Positions 56,401 through 63,999 of a DNA stretch of 64,000 nucleotides are shown here, piece after piece. How positions within the stretch are numbered: the first letter of the stretch is position 1; the number at the start of each line of letters is the position of its first letter. The DNA comes from Rebecca billardiae RCC1528 (Eukaryota; Haptophyta). The notes beneath the pieces are model-generated. The model was not told where the DNA came from. It saw nothing but the letters and a program-made list of their open reading frames with translations, and did no database searches. Location of the stretch: NCBI GenBank assembly GCA_965240325.2, contig OZ251226.1, positions 1,488,001 to 1,552,000 of the forward strand. The letters are read 5' to 3'. The position numbers and the translations under genes are program-made.

Positions 56401-57891
56401 GGCGAGCGAGCGGAGAGAGCCCGTGCTCGCGCTGCGCGCCCGTGGCGGCGGCGACCGAGCCGGCCACGGAGACTGCCGCCCGCTCGGGGAGCGCGCGAGC
56501 AACCGCAGCCCCGCCAGCCACGGCCGCGCGCTGCGCTCATCCGCGCGCGCGCCGCGCCACGAGTCCGCAGCCTCGTCCCGCGCGCGCTGCGCCGCGCGCC
56601 TGTCGAAGGCGTTCTCCGCGAGGGCGCGGAAGAAGAGCGCGTCCTCCGTGTCCAGCTCGTCCTCGAGCTCGGCGAGCCGCGCGCCGCTCGCCGCGTCGAG
56701 CGCCTGGCCCGCGCTGAGCGCCCGCAGCTTGCGCTCCCACAGACCCGTGTACTCGAGCCGAGCGGCGCGCCGCCGTGCGAGCGCCGCCCACGTGCGCCAC
56801 GGCCGCCGGTGGCGGGCTCGGTCCGAGAGGACCGCGCGCGCGCCGTACTGCCACCACGCGCGTGCATTCGACGCCACGCCTCGCACCGGCCGCAGCCGGC
56901 CGTACCGCTCGAGGAGGCCGAGGAACGCGAGGCGCGATGCGAGCGCCGTCATCTGCGCGCACTGCATGCTCGAGAGGGCGAGCTCGACCTCGGGCACAGC
57001 CGCGCCGACCACGCTCCACTGGCTCGGCGCGTCGCCGCCCGCCGCGCCCGCGAGCTCGAGCGCGCGGTCGGTCACCCGGCCGTCAGCACCGCGCGTGCTG
57101 CCGAGGCGCGAGCCGCCCGCACTCTGCAGGCTGAGGTCAGGCGGCACGCTCTGCACCCCGGCGCGCATGCGCGCGCGCACCGTCAGTGGGCGCAGCAGGT
57201 GGTCATCGCGGGCATCCGCCGTGCGAGCCTGCTGCGTGGCACACCAGTACATGGAGAGGGCAACGAGCTCGATGATTCGACGGGCGCGCGCCGGGTCCTC
57301 AGCGGGCGCGACGACCGCGGGGAGCCAGTCCGCGTCCGCGGTGGAGACGAAGAGCTCCTGCAGCCGCAGGCCGCATGCGAGCCCTTCCGAACCGGGGGGG
57401 CTCCTCGTGTGCACGTGCCTGATGTGCACGTTGCGCACGCGCACGCGCACGTTGGAGAGGATACGCGCGCCAAGCTGCCCCAGCCGCGACTCGCTCGCCC
57501 CGGCCCCGGCGGCCGGCGCTCGGCCCGACGCCAGCTCCGCGAGGTCGAGGAGCATGCGCTTGCGCAGCCGCTCACGGCGCTCGTGCTGCCGGCCGTCGAG
57601 CTCGACCTTCCCCTTCAGCCGCAGGTCGATCTCGATGTCCTCGACTGTCAGTACCACTGGCTCGCTCAGCAGGCGCGTCCACGGCACCTGCAGCCGGAGC
57701 CTGCCGATGCGCGAGCGTGACACGAGCACCGGGAGGCCGAGGAAGTCGAGGGCGTCAGCCGTGAGCTCGAACGCCTCGAGCTCGAGGTGGCCCGTCCATA
57801 CCCCGAACTTGAGCCGCTGATGCGCGAGATCGCGAATGTACGCGCCGAGGTACTTCGCGAGGAGGTCTGCCAGCAGTCCCTCGCCCCACAT
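47434..57891 (-). CDS. VPS13: VPS13-family bridge-like lipid transfer protein
   Basis: 3,485 residues from the ATG at 57889-57891. VPS13 proteins form hydrophobic grooves that move phospholipids between organelles at contact sites. The N-terminus is a clear chorein domain (LLADLLAKYLGAYIRDL, QLRLQVPW-like RLRLQVPWTRLLSEPVV). The long middle has Ala/Ser/Arg-rich insertions (residues ~430-1200) and beta-rich RBG-like stretches. A VPS13-adaptor-binding region follows (~2230-2950, with MVRVLNCTDVEF, VIFLNCTRMPLRLH and PFQLSNRSAYSLRF). The C-terminal part has ELCVEMKLLSALW and IHQLVVHPLRVNLTVELN, typical of the ATG2/VPS13 C region, but the PH-like end of animal and yeast VPS13 is missing. The 10.5-kb frame has no intron. 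It is divergent from the carrier gene, 195 bp apart. Confidence 0.88.
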   Translation of the reverse strand: MWGEGLLADLLAKYLGAYIRDLAHQRLKFGVWTGHLELEAFELTADALDFLGLPVLVSRSRIGRLRLQVPWTRLLSEPVVLTVEDIEIDLRLKGKVELDGRQHERRERLRKRMLLDLAELASGRAPAAGAGASESRLGQLGARILSNVRVRVRNVHIRHVHTRSPPGSEGLACGLRLQELFVSTADADWLPAVVAPAEDPARARRIIELVALSMYWCATQQARTADARDDHLLRPLTVRARMRAGVQSVPPDLSLQSAGGSRLGSTRGADGRVTDRALELAGAAGGDAPSQWSVVGAAVPEVELALSSMQCAQMTALASRLAFLGLLERYGRLRPVRGVASNARAWWQYGARAVLSDRARHRRPWRTWAALARRRAARLEYTGLWERKLRALSAGQALDAASGARLAELEDELDTEDALFFRALAENAFDRRAAQRARDEAADSWRGARADERSARPWLAGLRLLARSPSGRQSPWPARSPPPRARSASTGSLRSLASGAALSTRRSDAQLELLGAAQPGRAAAVAHALLGAAPEAERGEGGEGGEDGGDDGSEVYWPFADARSTYSESSDDALCDDFEDARSELHGAAEGAQRAGGFSQLRAGGPPPGAAGALLGEDVTEAERRVLRLALGDTMAASAGGSQSLAAGVAVPPTRTLAELLVARVSLTLVHARPAAPSAIPLAELVASGLALASVSSADGTSGACAHAAHVELRDVLSARTPHRLLVEPRAPPGAEPRAARPALALTSATTAAAADATAGRGGRSDTDPSARAVGGDAARGTSLRSHTDLELAPVCVVVHARLWARLASAFVGGEAEAVQPDEHVDGVAVVDVEDEVRAINALESLRARMRAKLELLLRPELRDEASVRVLLRAPLLLLPADVCDERSDALLLELAELELSSAPNALHPSELDELAPTPGAAVEPGAGLGCAPDPELARLLTELYRHQELSARALRLAVERGGAGGGRTRVTLVQPFDAHVHVETSLLTADDTFTRTRAALAAQRVDVTLAAGALPRLCALASALAAALDGSAADSASPARSAGAGPGPGSSSSASPPSLSTSLRRMSSGLPGSLGALPPSAPSAHPAPPQGRRARSTRLASAPLAPAQQLEAAGETPRRETIGRARAASYRRGEETGACAGPGGARGAAAAAAELDADARRSAQLLMHACVQIGVLSVSMRGAELDGGSRTPAGDQLPAGPLAAMELRGCRVEVAQGHRETSARLGVRAVHVEAGGAPERARGVRALPPPPPTALVISAPTPGLLSGRDAVAAPGVPRGASPAGRRAAWDGPQCALEHALGAHCKGSACALDAQLGVGDVRVICEPRTLVHVITQLSVELQSASTEPQAASALSAGASGLSPGGAQPGGDRAAPPPAAGPNAGEDAPLAMAAGLSVSSLDVELWHDAMPGPRALLRLGARSMAVTVGTSPDASDDAAAGTGHLSAALGEAAVYSRVASGDGDGERAAEGAAPAWCLARVAAAGHDDDLVDGARVSCVVDSAMAIRSARVELGSSSVDLHPDALRAGREWYREALDAAQELDGTARAGADAHDVDRRLAPAERGSGVPSGSSPQQLGSSGSSGMPPRAAVELALASRAVRITWHSAAAVSCSPEAADGQCSVTLSSRVQLHLTMPASDSDAPPSGELHLPDLGATVHADSGVAEMLRPLQVRLAFGDIDTSSARLLDAGTLAVQAVVGTVAVHASKQTIGAAWRACAWFPEAIGATSSEQAPAEGGLNNPHAVSATPAAVAGSLHCSGVAIFLEAGDRDDIGLSMHAHDLELELRSVALAQPLATVTANADAGVPVLMTVDLRAAALHVADGSPSTSAAFRYPINVRPRAEPGQQTSSAALRVHCSVTIAGCTPSTVVSCTLGTVHCALAVRQVDRLGGLVADALLLSDAAGAAPAPAAASSSEAPVGDGAPCEVFEEATALHMEIDASEVLLVAGACEGEELATSAKVCTAALALNLRATARSSSGGDCLYSFESAVQVQRVSVADLADQFEATGSPSAQQSTATYLNDRICLVLRGQWDDLVLADAARIDLRLHSGEIDLRCAPQDTLPLALLAGQVQLALNELDLSWLPESSRPQPAVSAESMSFSCDVVKFTLLDRGRAPPIQLAQASATGLRADIRNWSALDGVDASMSVSLAFAVFANAPPPTTETRPGSTTPDARHHGLGLVEWRPLTVFEGWPINLKLSGATTAITATAPLSMSVSGEMLGSLRMAFAEAASNRGSGARLSGSVVTNHTGVAMEVWTHAALPRALPPGSSLCLDRDDPTVSPDQASAGSFTVQLAGFDELLVPLAIGARVLPLRPRMDPSGGAPRSDMIAWLYVRCTAEYGGRAVHVSSMVRVLNCTDVEFDMTLSGSSPATPMFASVLPPHSSVSLPPLVCRTRGGVLLLRRAGASNSPHGNVRLPTDVESLGRHLGAASAFTCGPSTFYLHVNCDVHANQFHRAFSMRIEPPLRITNALPVDMRVRFSDGDEALACWLGAGESRGFHDKRALHPRTKLSIAVHDDAESETSEATVLLSVDRAEPLERVAPVDGPKESVTRSDGTSSFSLFASGTPQSPLDVSEGACTAIRERLAPADDRLPPLAAIITARRSSAPPPRVGETAGHAQPASSSQTLVVRVSCDICVFNQSGLTLEYAAELDGRPVAVSALGGLAAARPDPWPGLIELLRAGTPSLRKEWAELGEHHGRNMRPLRGVIEHDRLQLHWRLRGQCAWSKLSIAAEAGARAGITLEADDGVRHDVRMSIAALDKDASDGDLVLLIAPSVIFLNCTRMPLRLHRCSRATGTLLQAQEPAVARASCSLLPPADTHEGDAALWVSPAGHARLESDSPQEHSFRLEALDGSNACATSGVFRVSRWAAPSQAQRHTLRLRSRGDAVSGRAHLLSLSVHALEAFATAAIVLSEQQASSAPFQLSNRSAYSLRFRQRPSPLSPSPQWETLAAHSTMAYAWDEPLARPRLLEVTGLPYGDIEGLGPENISEPSPASARSLAVWFLPSGKPSASAVATYALDNPGSIAHPISLSHTTTLQAKMRYVGIVRCLELSPSLPSTGLQQSRQLLGAASAGALSRQLRWDRGSIRNLLVLPTRGPGAGEGASTSVTEVEWEILVSIRQVAVTLVTTIAPGQWADSALATSSSAPDLEALGRRATAPTLRPDSSASVMSSRGKSTELLLAVVGGVTFSWSGRAGGVEDIDLTLRYVQVDNELVPCKYPVLLRRSHAGPDPLAHVRASMVRPAVTAAMAPGPSPPLVLEEASVRVQQLELCVEMKLLSALWTLVTAAGMGDTSDHATGGLHDGSTPHQYGEHQPMRAATPSDTNFPTIIHELERLHRAGVFDGALYIHQLVVHPLRVNLTVELNLGEDGETELRRRVLAAIGSAGVGQQRAPLRLPALRVSSASMLPDALVGRIIEHVSHGLSSELIYKLAVGALVRHLLGMLSLRHSGAVVPPPRPTPPDPPRRVLRSTAANIGGPAAGSMLAAD

Positions 57892-58086
57892 CGCCCCGAT
57901 CGACGGCCGAGATGGCGCTCTACAGTCTACACTGACCACCGCAGCACTTGTTCACCAAGCCCGGCATCGTTGTCCGGGGAGGGGCCTCCCCTGTCCGGCG
58001 GTCGGTCGTTGGTCTGGTCTGGGTCTCAAGTGTGGGCGCGGGAGCGCGGCACCGCCGCGACGGGGCCGCGCTCTCTGGTGGAAAGG
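57892..58086. promoter_or_regulatory. Divergent promoter region, VPS13 and carrier genes
   Basis: 195 bp separate the start codons of the two oppositely oriented genes, so 5' leaders and promoters of both must fit here. No TATA box seen. Confidence 0.6.
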
Positions 58087-59703
58087 ATGGCGTTGCCGCC
58101 GCCACGCAGGCGGAGCAGCCTCCGTACCTCCTTCTCAGTTCTCACCGCGGCTCCAGAGGCGCGCGACGAGGACATCGAACGGCTCTTCCGCAAACTCGAC
58201 CGCGACGGAAGCGGCCACATCGACGCAGCCGAGCTGCTCGATGGCTTGCGCACCCTGGGCGTCCCCGGAGGGCGAGGTGCCGTCGAGAAGCTCTTGGCTC
58301 GCATCGATCTCAATGATGATGGCCACGTGAGTCTCAGCGAGTTCAAGGCCTTCGTGCAGTCGCGCACTCGCGAGATCGAGAGCACGTGGCACACGCTCTG
58401 CTCAGGCAAGACGCACGTGAGCTCGAACGACGTGCGCATCGGGATCGAGCGGCTGGGGCTCACGATATCCGACCAACAGCTGCGAAATGTGATGGCCGAT
58501 CTGGATCGCGACGGCGACGGCTCCGTCTCATTCGCCGAGTTTCAGCACTGCCTGATGCTGCTCCCCGACGTCAACCCACGCGCCGTGTTCGACCACTTTG
58601 TGGACGTTGTCCCCATCGACATGGGAGGCGGCTTCGACAGCGTGGTCAAGGACGTGCACCGCGGTGCAGACGCGGACACTGCTGAGAAAGCACATGTGAA
58701 GCTCACAGCGGGTGCTATCGCCGGAGCCGTGTCCAGGACCGTATCAGCGCCGCTGGAGCGCGTGCGCGCGCGCATGCAGGCCAACACACGGCGCAGCATG
58801 CTCAGTGTATGCAGAGACATCTGGTCGGAAGGAGGGCCGCGCGGGTTCATGCGCGGCAACACAGTGCACTGCGTCAAGATCGCGCCAGAGACTGCCATAC
58901 GCACGGTGCTCTTCGACGTCTTCAAGCAAGCACTCGCAAGCGACCCCGACAACGTCGAGGTGCACGAGCGTTTCGTGTCAGGCGCGGCGGCGGGCGCAGG
59001 CGGCCACGTGCTTGTGTACCCCTTGGAGATGGTCAAGACGCGCATCACCGTGAGCAGCTCGAATGCGTATCAAAGCGCAGTTGATTGCCTGTCCACGACG
59101 GTGCGCAACGAGGGCTGGCGTGCGCTGTACAAAGGCCTCACCCCCTCGCTGCTGGGCATGGTGCCGTACGCTGGGATCGAGCTGAGCGCCAACTCGTTTC
59201 TGGCCGAGCACGTGAGCGGCCTGTACGCGACGCGCAACAAAGAGCCCGACATCTCGGCGATGCTTGGCTGCGGGATGGTGCGCGCATGGTGCTCGCCGCA
59301 CTCCTGCTCGCTTATCCGCGTGCCCGGACCACAACTCGCGGCGAGCTTTGATGCTGATCGCGCCTGCCATGTGCCTGCCCGCGTGCGCGACCGTTTGTTT
59401 CTCTCACAGCTCTCGAGCGCCTTCGCGATGACCTTCACGTACCCTCTCAATGTGGTCCGCACGCGGCTTCAAATGAGCGGCACTCCCGGCATGCCTGAGT
59501 ACGCTTCTGTCACCGACTGTCTGCGACGGACTGTTGAAACCGAGGGCGCCCTGGGCTTGTACCGTGGCTTCCTTCCAAACATGATCAAGGTGCTGCCTGC
59601 GGCAAGTGTCTCTTGTGCCGTCTATGAACAGCTCAATGGGCTCGGTCAGCGGAGGATCAAGGAAAGGACGATGAGCAGCTCGCAGATGAGCCAGAAGTCG
59701 TGA
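58087..59703 (+). CDS. EF-hand mitochondrial ATP-Mg/Pi carrier (SCaMC/SLC25A24-like)
   Basis: The start is the ATG at 58087 in a strong context (AAGGATGG); the frame is open upstream but without support. 538 residues unspliced, 494 after removing the intron at 59278-59409. The N-terminal half has three good EF-hands (DRDGSGHIDAAE, DLNDDGHVSLSE, DRDGDGSVSFAE) and one degenerate one between the second and the last. The C-terminal half is three mitochondrial-carrier repeats with signatures PLERVR, PLEMVK and PLNVVRTR. Carriers of this build exchange ATP-Mg for phosphate across the inner mitochondrial membrane and are switched on by cytosolic Ca2+. Six membrane helices are expected. Confidence 0.92.
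   Translation: MALPPPRRRSSLRTSFSVLTAAPEARDEDIERLFRKLDRDGSGHIDAAELLDGLRTLGVPGGRGAVEKLLARIDLNDDGHVSLSEFKAFVQSRTREIESTWHTLCSGKTHVSSNDVRIGIERLGLTISDQQLRNVMADLDRDGDGSVSFAEFQHCLMLLPDVNPRAVFDHFVDVVPIDMGGGFDSVVKDVHRGADADTAEKAHVKLTAGAIAGAVSRTVSAPLERVRARMQANTRRSMLSVCRDIWSEGGPRGFMRGNTVHCVKIAPETAIRTVLFDVFKQALASDPDNVEVHERFVSGAAAGAGGHVLVYPLEMVKTRITVSSSNAYQSAVDCLSTTVRNEGWRALYKGLTPSLLGMVPYAGIELSANSFLAEHVSGLYATRNKEPDISAMLGCGMVRAWCSPHSCSLIRVPGPQLAASFDADRACHVPARVRDRLFLSQLSSAFAMTFTYPLNVVRTRLQMSGTPGMPEYASVTDCLRRTVETEGALGLYRGFLPNMIKVLPAASVSCAVYEQLNGLGQRRIKERTMSSSQMSQKS
59278..59409 (+). other. In-frame 132-bp intron in the carrier gene
   Basis: Donor GGGATG/GTGCGC, acceptor TTTGTTTCTCTCACAG/CTCTCG. The insertion falls inside carrier repeat 3; removing it joins MLGCGM to LSSAFAMTF and restores the usual spacing to PLNVVRTR. 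It contains no stop, so it reads through if retained. Confidence 0.9.
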
Positions 59704-60035
59704 CGAAGCCTTGCAGATGCTAGCGGCTAACTAGCTAGCTGCTGATGAATAAGCCTTGCAGATGCTAGTAGCAGCTAGCAGTCGCAGCAGCTAGCTAGCT
59801 AGCTAGCTAGTTACACTAGTAGTAGTACTGCTAGTTATTAAGGCTAGTAGCTGCTGGCTACTCATACGGCGCGGTATACATCATAATATCATCAGCATCG
59901 TCATAGAATATATATATATATATACTAACAATCACACTGACCGGATGACACTGCGCGCCGTTAGCTAGCTACCTTAGTAGCTTACTCGTCGTCTGCTCAA
60001 TGTTGATGCTGCCTTTAACTTGGCCGAATGGCCGA
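59704..60035. repeat. TAGC/TA-rich convergent 3' spacer
   Basis: 332 bp between two converging genes. It holds clustered TAGC repeats (59719-59870), CTAGTAGTAG motifs and an (AT)n run near 59909-59924. Locally AT-rich in a GC-rich genome. No gene. Confidence 0.85.
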
Positions 60036-60611
60036 TCACGGTAGCTCAAACTCATCATCGAGATCCTCTTCATCGCCAGCATCCTCGTCTCCATCGAGCA
60101 GTTGGTGCGCGCTGAATGTCCCAATGCGTGTGAGCTCTTTGCCTTGGGCCGTCTCAACAATGCAATCCTTCATTCTCAGCGGCACGCCATCCTCTTCATT
60201 GGCCAAGTCGTTAGCTGCGCCAGCAGGCTGCGCATCGGTGATGCGGCCGCTGTAGTACAGGTCATTGCCGAAGAGGAAGCAAGGCTGCTTGACGACGACG
60301 ACATCCTCGCGGGAGCACCATGTTCCTTCCATTTCGTGATTTGAGAATGTGGAGGTCCCGTCCTGCCGGAGCTCCCACGAGAACAGCGTACGAGCGCCTT
60401 CGTCGAGGTGAAGCAACACGGACCAACGCGTGCGCGCTAGTCGACCCTGCACATCATCGAGCGAAGAGCTCGCGCCCGCGCGACAGATCCGCGAAACTCG
60501 TCGGGTATCGGCTCGGCCTGGGCCTGAAAGGGGCGTTCGAACTCCAGGAGGACGGACCGCTGCTGCAGCGAGCGCGAAGAGCCAGGCCGCCGACATGAAG
60601 GTGGTCCCCAT
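60036..60611 (-). CDS. Small protein with plastid-type presequence, acidic C-terminus, unknown function
   Basis: 191 residues from the ATG at 60609-60611; longer reading needs a GTG. The N-terminus has a hydrophobic signal-like segment (MSAAWLFALAAAAV) followed by an Arg/Ser/Gly-rich stretch without acidic residues for about 25 positions, which fits a bipartite plastid-targeting presequence of an alga with a complex plastid. The mature part (RTRWSVLLHLDEG, TLFSWELRQDGTSTF, EGTWCSREDVVVVK, FFGND-like FLFGNDLYYSG) looks like a small beta-barrel, and the tail is very acidic (DEDAGDEEDLDDEF). I do not recognise the family. Confidence 0.75.
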   Translation of the reverse strand: MGTTFMSAAWLFALAAAAVRPPGVRTPLSGPGRADTRRVSRICRAGASSSLDDVQGRLARTRWSVLLHLDEGARTLFSWELRQDGTSTFSNHEMEGTWCSREDVVVVKQPCFLFGNDLYYSGRITDAQPAGAANDLANEEDGVPLRMKDCIVETAQGKELTRIGTFSAHQLLDGDEDAGDEEDLDDEFELP

Positions 60612-60672
60612 CTTTATGCCGCGGCTGATTTTCACCTGAACTATTTATTTTGCGCCCCAAAGGCCGCACGCC
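60612..60672. promoter_or_regulatory. 61-bp bidirectional promoter
   Basis: Only 61 bp separate two divergent start codons. It contains an AT-rich CTATTTATTTT patch in the middle, the only TATA-like motif. 5' leaders must be very short or overlap the opposite gene. Confidence 0.6.
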
Positions 60673-62451
60673 ATGATGCGCCAGTTCGTGGCGCAGCAGG
60701 TTTCCGCAGAGGACGTGGGCGAGGCGGCGCTCAAGGGGCGCAGCGCGGCGAACTACCTGCACCAGGCCATTCACTACGCCGCGGGCGCCCGAGCAGACGA
60801 CATCCTCTTGCCGATCTCGCGTGGCTATCGCTGGTATCCCGCTGGCACTGCTTATTGTGCGCAGTGGCAGGATCCCGACCCAGCAGTTGATGCGCACCGT
60901 GCGGCTGGCGGGAAGGGGGCCGTGGTGACCCTCGCCCGGAGCGTGGACGAGACGCCGGTCGTTGCACTCGCGCGTGCAGACTCGACCCAGGCCGAGATCT
61001 GGCGCAAGGATGCGCTCGTCAAGGTCGTCGAGGCCCCAGGCACCATTCGGGCACTCAGCTGGTCTCAAGACGACGGCACCGTGGTTGGCGACGGTGATGT
61101 CAAACTGCTTGCGTTGGCGACGACACTTGGCGCTGCCTTCGTTAGCGTCGGTCCAGAGATGCTCAACGGCGCAGCCTCCGACGCGAGCCATGCGATCGTG
61201 CTCGAGCCGCGCCGGCCGGTGCTCGCGATGTGCTGGTTTGGCGCACCGGATCAGCGACAGCTGGCAGTGGGCATGGGCGAGGACGACGGAACGAGCACGG
61301 TGCACATCTATGCGCCCACGACGCCTGCTTCATCCGCACGCGTCATCCGCGTGGCCACGGGCACGGTTCGGGCGCTTGCACCCTTGCCAGGTGGCCAGTG
61401 GCTCGCCTGCGCAGTGAGCCCGACACACGTGCGGATTCGGCCTGCGGCCTCGCTCCACGCCGACCTGCTGGCGCCGACGCGAGATGGCGAGTCGTGCGCG
61501 GCGCTACACGGCATCGCATCGCGTGGTGGCACCGGGTGCCCATCCGTGTCCCCGTCCTCGCCAGGGAGCAGCGAGCAGGCCGAGTGCATCGACCTGCGCG
61601 GCCAAATACGCGCGACGAGTGCGGGTGCATCGAGCTTGAGCTCTCATCCGCTCTTCAACCTGGCCATCGGCGAGGCGGATCGAGGCGGGCTGGATGCAGC
61701 ACGTTGCCTACCGGCGCAAGGTACTCAGCCGAGTGGCGCGGCGCGCGGCGCCGAGCTGCTCCTGCTTCCGACAGCCGCCGACAGCGGAGACACGTCGCTG
61801 GTCGACTACGACTTTGACGCGGAAATCACCAATCCCAATCAGCTCGCGTGCGCGCGCGTGCACAGCGCGCACAGTTGGGTGATCTGCGTTGGAAGCTCAA
61901 CGAGCAGCTGTGTGCATCTGCTTGAGCTCAGCCCAGGCCAACCTTGCGTTGCTGGCGCCGCCCTGCGACTGCCGGCGAACCATGTCTGCCACGGCCTTGC
62001 ATGGCGAAGCAGTGCGGAGATGCTGGTGCTCGCGACGAGCCTCGTGGAGGCTCCCCCGCCCTTCTACAACCCGCCGGTGGCCCGATGCGACATGACACTC
62101 ATCACCCATCGCATCGAGCTCGATGAACGCCTTCCTGCCAGTGCAACCAGCTCGCATGCAGCCGATGCGTCGAGCGCGGCCAAGGCAGCGGCATCGAAGC
62201 TGGCAGCACGCGTCCCAACCGAGGCCATCAAGACGGCAACGACGACGACACACGCCACGCGTGCTCTGCGGGCGGCCACGCTGCCTGCGCCGTCCACATC
62301 CGACCTCGAGGCTATTTCGACGAAGATGCTCGCCCTCGCAAGCGCGTATGGCGTGGATCTCACCCTTGCGGGCACCCGCCGCCCCATGGTGAGCGTCGCA
62401 GAGTCTGAGGATGGCATCACCTTCACTATCCAGATCCAGAAGCATCATTGA
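60673..62451 (+). CDS. Predicted beta-propeller (WD40-like) protein, unknown function
   Basis: 592 residues from the first of two consecutive ATGs at 60673. The body repeats short hydrophobic beta-strand phrases with WD-like endings (IRALSWSQDD, VLAMCWFGAPDQRQLAVGMGEDDG, VRALAPLPGGQWLACAV, CHGLAWRSSAEMLVLATS), suggesting a seven-bladed propeller of a divergent kind. A C-terminal Ala/Thr-rich helical part (~490-560) ends in a short strand (ITFTIQIQKHH). No catalytic motif. It resembles nuclear-pore or cytosolic scaffold propellers such as the Aladin type, but I cannot name it. Confidence 0.78.
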   Translation: MMRQFVAQQVSAEDVGEAALKGRSAANYLHQAIHYAAGARADDILLPISRGYRWYPAGTAYCAQWQDPDPAVDAHRAAGGKGAVVTLARSVDETPVVALARADSTQAEIWRKDALVKVVEAPGTIRALSWSQDDGTVVGDGDVKLLALATTLGAAFVSVGPEMLNGAASDASHAIVLEPRRPVLAMCWFGAPDQRQLAVGMGEDDGTSTVHIYAPTTPASSARVIRVATGTVRALAPLPGGQWLACAVSPTHVRIRPAASLHADLLAPTRDGESCAALHGIASRGGTGCPSVSPSSPGSSEQAECIDLRGQIRATSAGASSLSSHPLFNLAIGEADRGGLDAARCLPAQGTQPSGAARGAELLLLPTAADSGDTSLVDYDFDAEITNPNQLACARVHSAHSWVICVGSSTSSCVHLLELSPGQPCVAGAALRLPANHVCHGLAWRSSAEMLVLATSLVEAPPPFYNPPVARCDMTLITHRIELDERLPASATSSHAADASSAAKAAASKLAARVPTEAIKTATTTTHATRALRAATLPAPSTSDLEAISTKMLALASAYGVDLTLAGTRRPMVSVAESEDGITFTIQIQKHH

Positions 62452-63435
62452 TATGACCGCGTGCCGCGCGGTCCTTTTTCGTCAGAACCAACGCAGTTGG
62501 GGGCCCGCGGTGGCCGTGCACTCATCCGTCGCAGTTCATGAATCGTCGGCGGACTACGTTCGCATTCTCACGACTCTCACTCACTCTCTGCAGTCAGATA
62601 TCTCAACTCTCCGCCGACTCAGACCGCGCCCCGAACGGCCATACGCCCGGGCGTCGTCAGCCCGCAAGTTCCGGGCGCGCGGGCCAGAGGCAGAGGCAGA
62701 GCCCCACGGCCTGACGACTCGGTGACAGACTCCGCCGACGGTCCGGCCGAATCACTCAGTGAGTGACTCGTCATCAGAGTCTGCCACTGATGATCTGATC
62801 CGACCAGTCTGCCGGACGTAGTCACACACCGTTCGGGCTCAGATCACCCGAGGACTGATCGGCGGGAAGTGCTTAGGGGCGGGAATGCTTAGGAATGCTC
62901 TCCGAGCTGCAGCCGCTCACGCAGCTCGGCCGCCTGCGCGAGCCTGGAGCATAGCACAACGGCCTGGCGCACGGCACAACGGGCTCCCTGCGGCTCGTCA
63001 CTCGTGACACCCTGGATCGCGACCTTTGTCTGTAGCCTCGCCGCCGCGGCGCCGCGGTGCTATGCTGTCGACCGACGGCCCGCAGGGCGAGGGCGACTGC
63101 GAGCACGGGCGAGAGGGGAGCACGGCATCGCCCGTAGCAGATGCCACCTCGCCATCGTCGCGGGGCTCGCCGCTCGCAGATCAGCCTGTTGCTCTCGTGT
63201 CAGGCATCTGTCGTGCCCATCAGTGCTAGAGCCGCACAGAGCGCGGCTCGCGCGCCAAATGCCCACCCATGCGCCAGTCAAGCCGTCGAGACTCGAGACA
63301 GCTCGGATGCGGCGGACGAGAGCAAAATAGATGTGCGCGCGCCGCGGAGTCCAGCTCGTGCTGCGAAGACTCGCCCAGCCTCGCCGCCCGCAGATCTGCG
63401 CGCGCTACTTCGGCCGCGCTGCATCCAAGGAGACT
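62452..63435. other. Gene-free region
   Basis: About 1 kb after the propeller gene. No supported coding frame; frames present are short, Arg/Ala-rich and without recognisable domains. No clear repeats beyond scattered short GC-rich motifs. Confidence 0.55.
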
Positions 63436-63999
63436 TTAAAAATCCACATGTTCCGAACGACGATGGGCCGTACCGCGTACGTGTGGCATGCTGCCCGCCC
63501 TCTTGTATGCACGCATCGCATTCTCATCGCCACGGCCAGCCCCGAAATCCATGGCTGGGACCGCCGACAAAGCAGCTGCGGCAATGCCGACGGTCACAAT
63601 GGTGGAGTATGATAGGAATCCCACGCGCAGCTCGGAATTGTGCTTTCGCCGCTGAACACCCGCCGTGACTGCCAGCACGAGTCCCAGCACTCGGGTGAGG
63701 TGAGGGACGCGTCGGAGGCCAGGCAACCCCAAAGCATCAGGGTCCATGAGCACCAGCACCACGAAAGGCCATGCCACCTTGGCGGCACGGCCCACCTTCT
63801 TCGAGTTCCGCATGCCCACTCGCGCGGCATCTCGCGACGATGGCGATGATCCAGCATCACTTGCAGGACTGTCCTCGTCTGCCAACAAGCGTCGCAATTG
63901 CCGGCGTCGCACGCCAGCCACGATGGCCAACGCGAGCGCAAGCACGCGGGCGAAATGAGGCATGCGACGAAGCCCAGGCAGGCCCATAGCATCCTGGTC
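63436..63999 (-). CDS. C-terminal part of a membrane protein with an internal duplication (partial at right edge)
   Basis: The frame enters from beyond the right edge and ends at 63436. Two copies of a module are visible: DQDAMGLPGLRRMPHFARVL (from 63999) and DPDALGLPGLRRVPHLTRVL (from about 63746), both followed by a hydrophobic helix and AGV-R/Q-RR. Hydrophobic helices include LALALAIVAGV, WPFVVLVLM, LGLVLAVTAGV and IVTVGIAAAALSAV. Family unknown; exon boundaries may exist. Confidence 0.5.
   Translation of the reverse strand, partial: DQDAMGLPGLRRMPHFARVLALALAIVAGVRRRQLRRLLADEDSPASDAGSSPSSRDAARVGMRNSKKVGRAAKVAWPFVVLVLMDPDALGLPGLRRVPHLTRVLGLVLAVTAGVQRRKHNSELRVGFLSYSTIVTVGIAAAALSAVPAMDFGAGRGDENAMRAYKRAGSMPHVRGTAHRRSEHVDF

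Noticed and set aside
57787-58086. 100-residue N-terminal extension of the carrier
   Set aside because: No ATG supports it, it overlaps the VPS13 5' end and the ATG at 58087 has a strong context right before the EF-hands.
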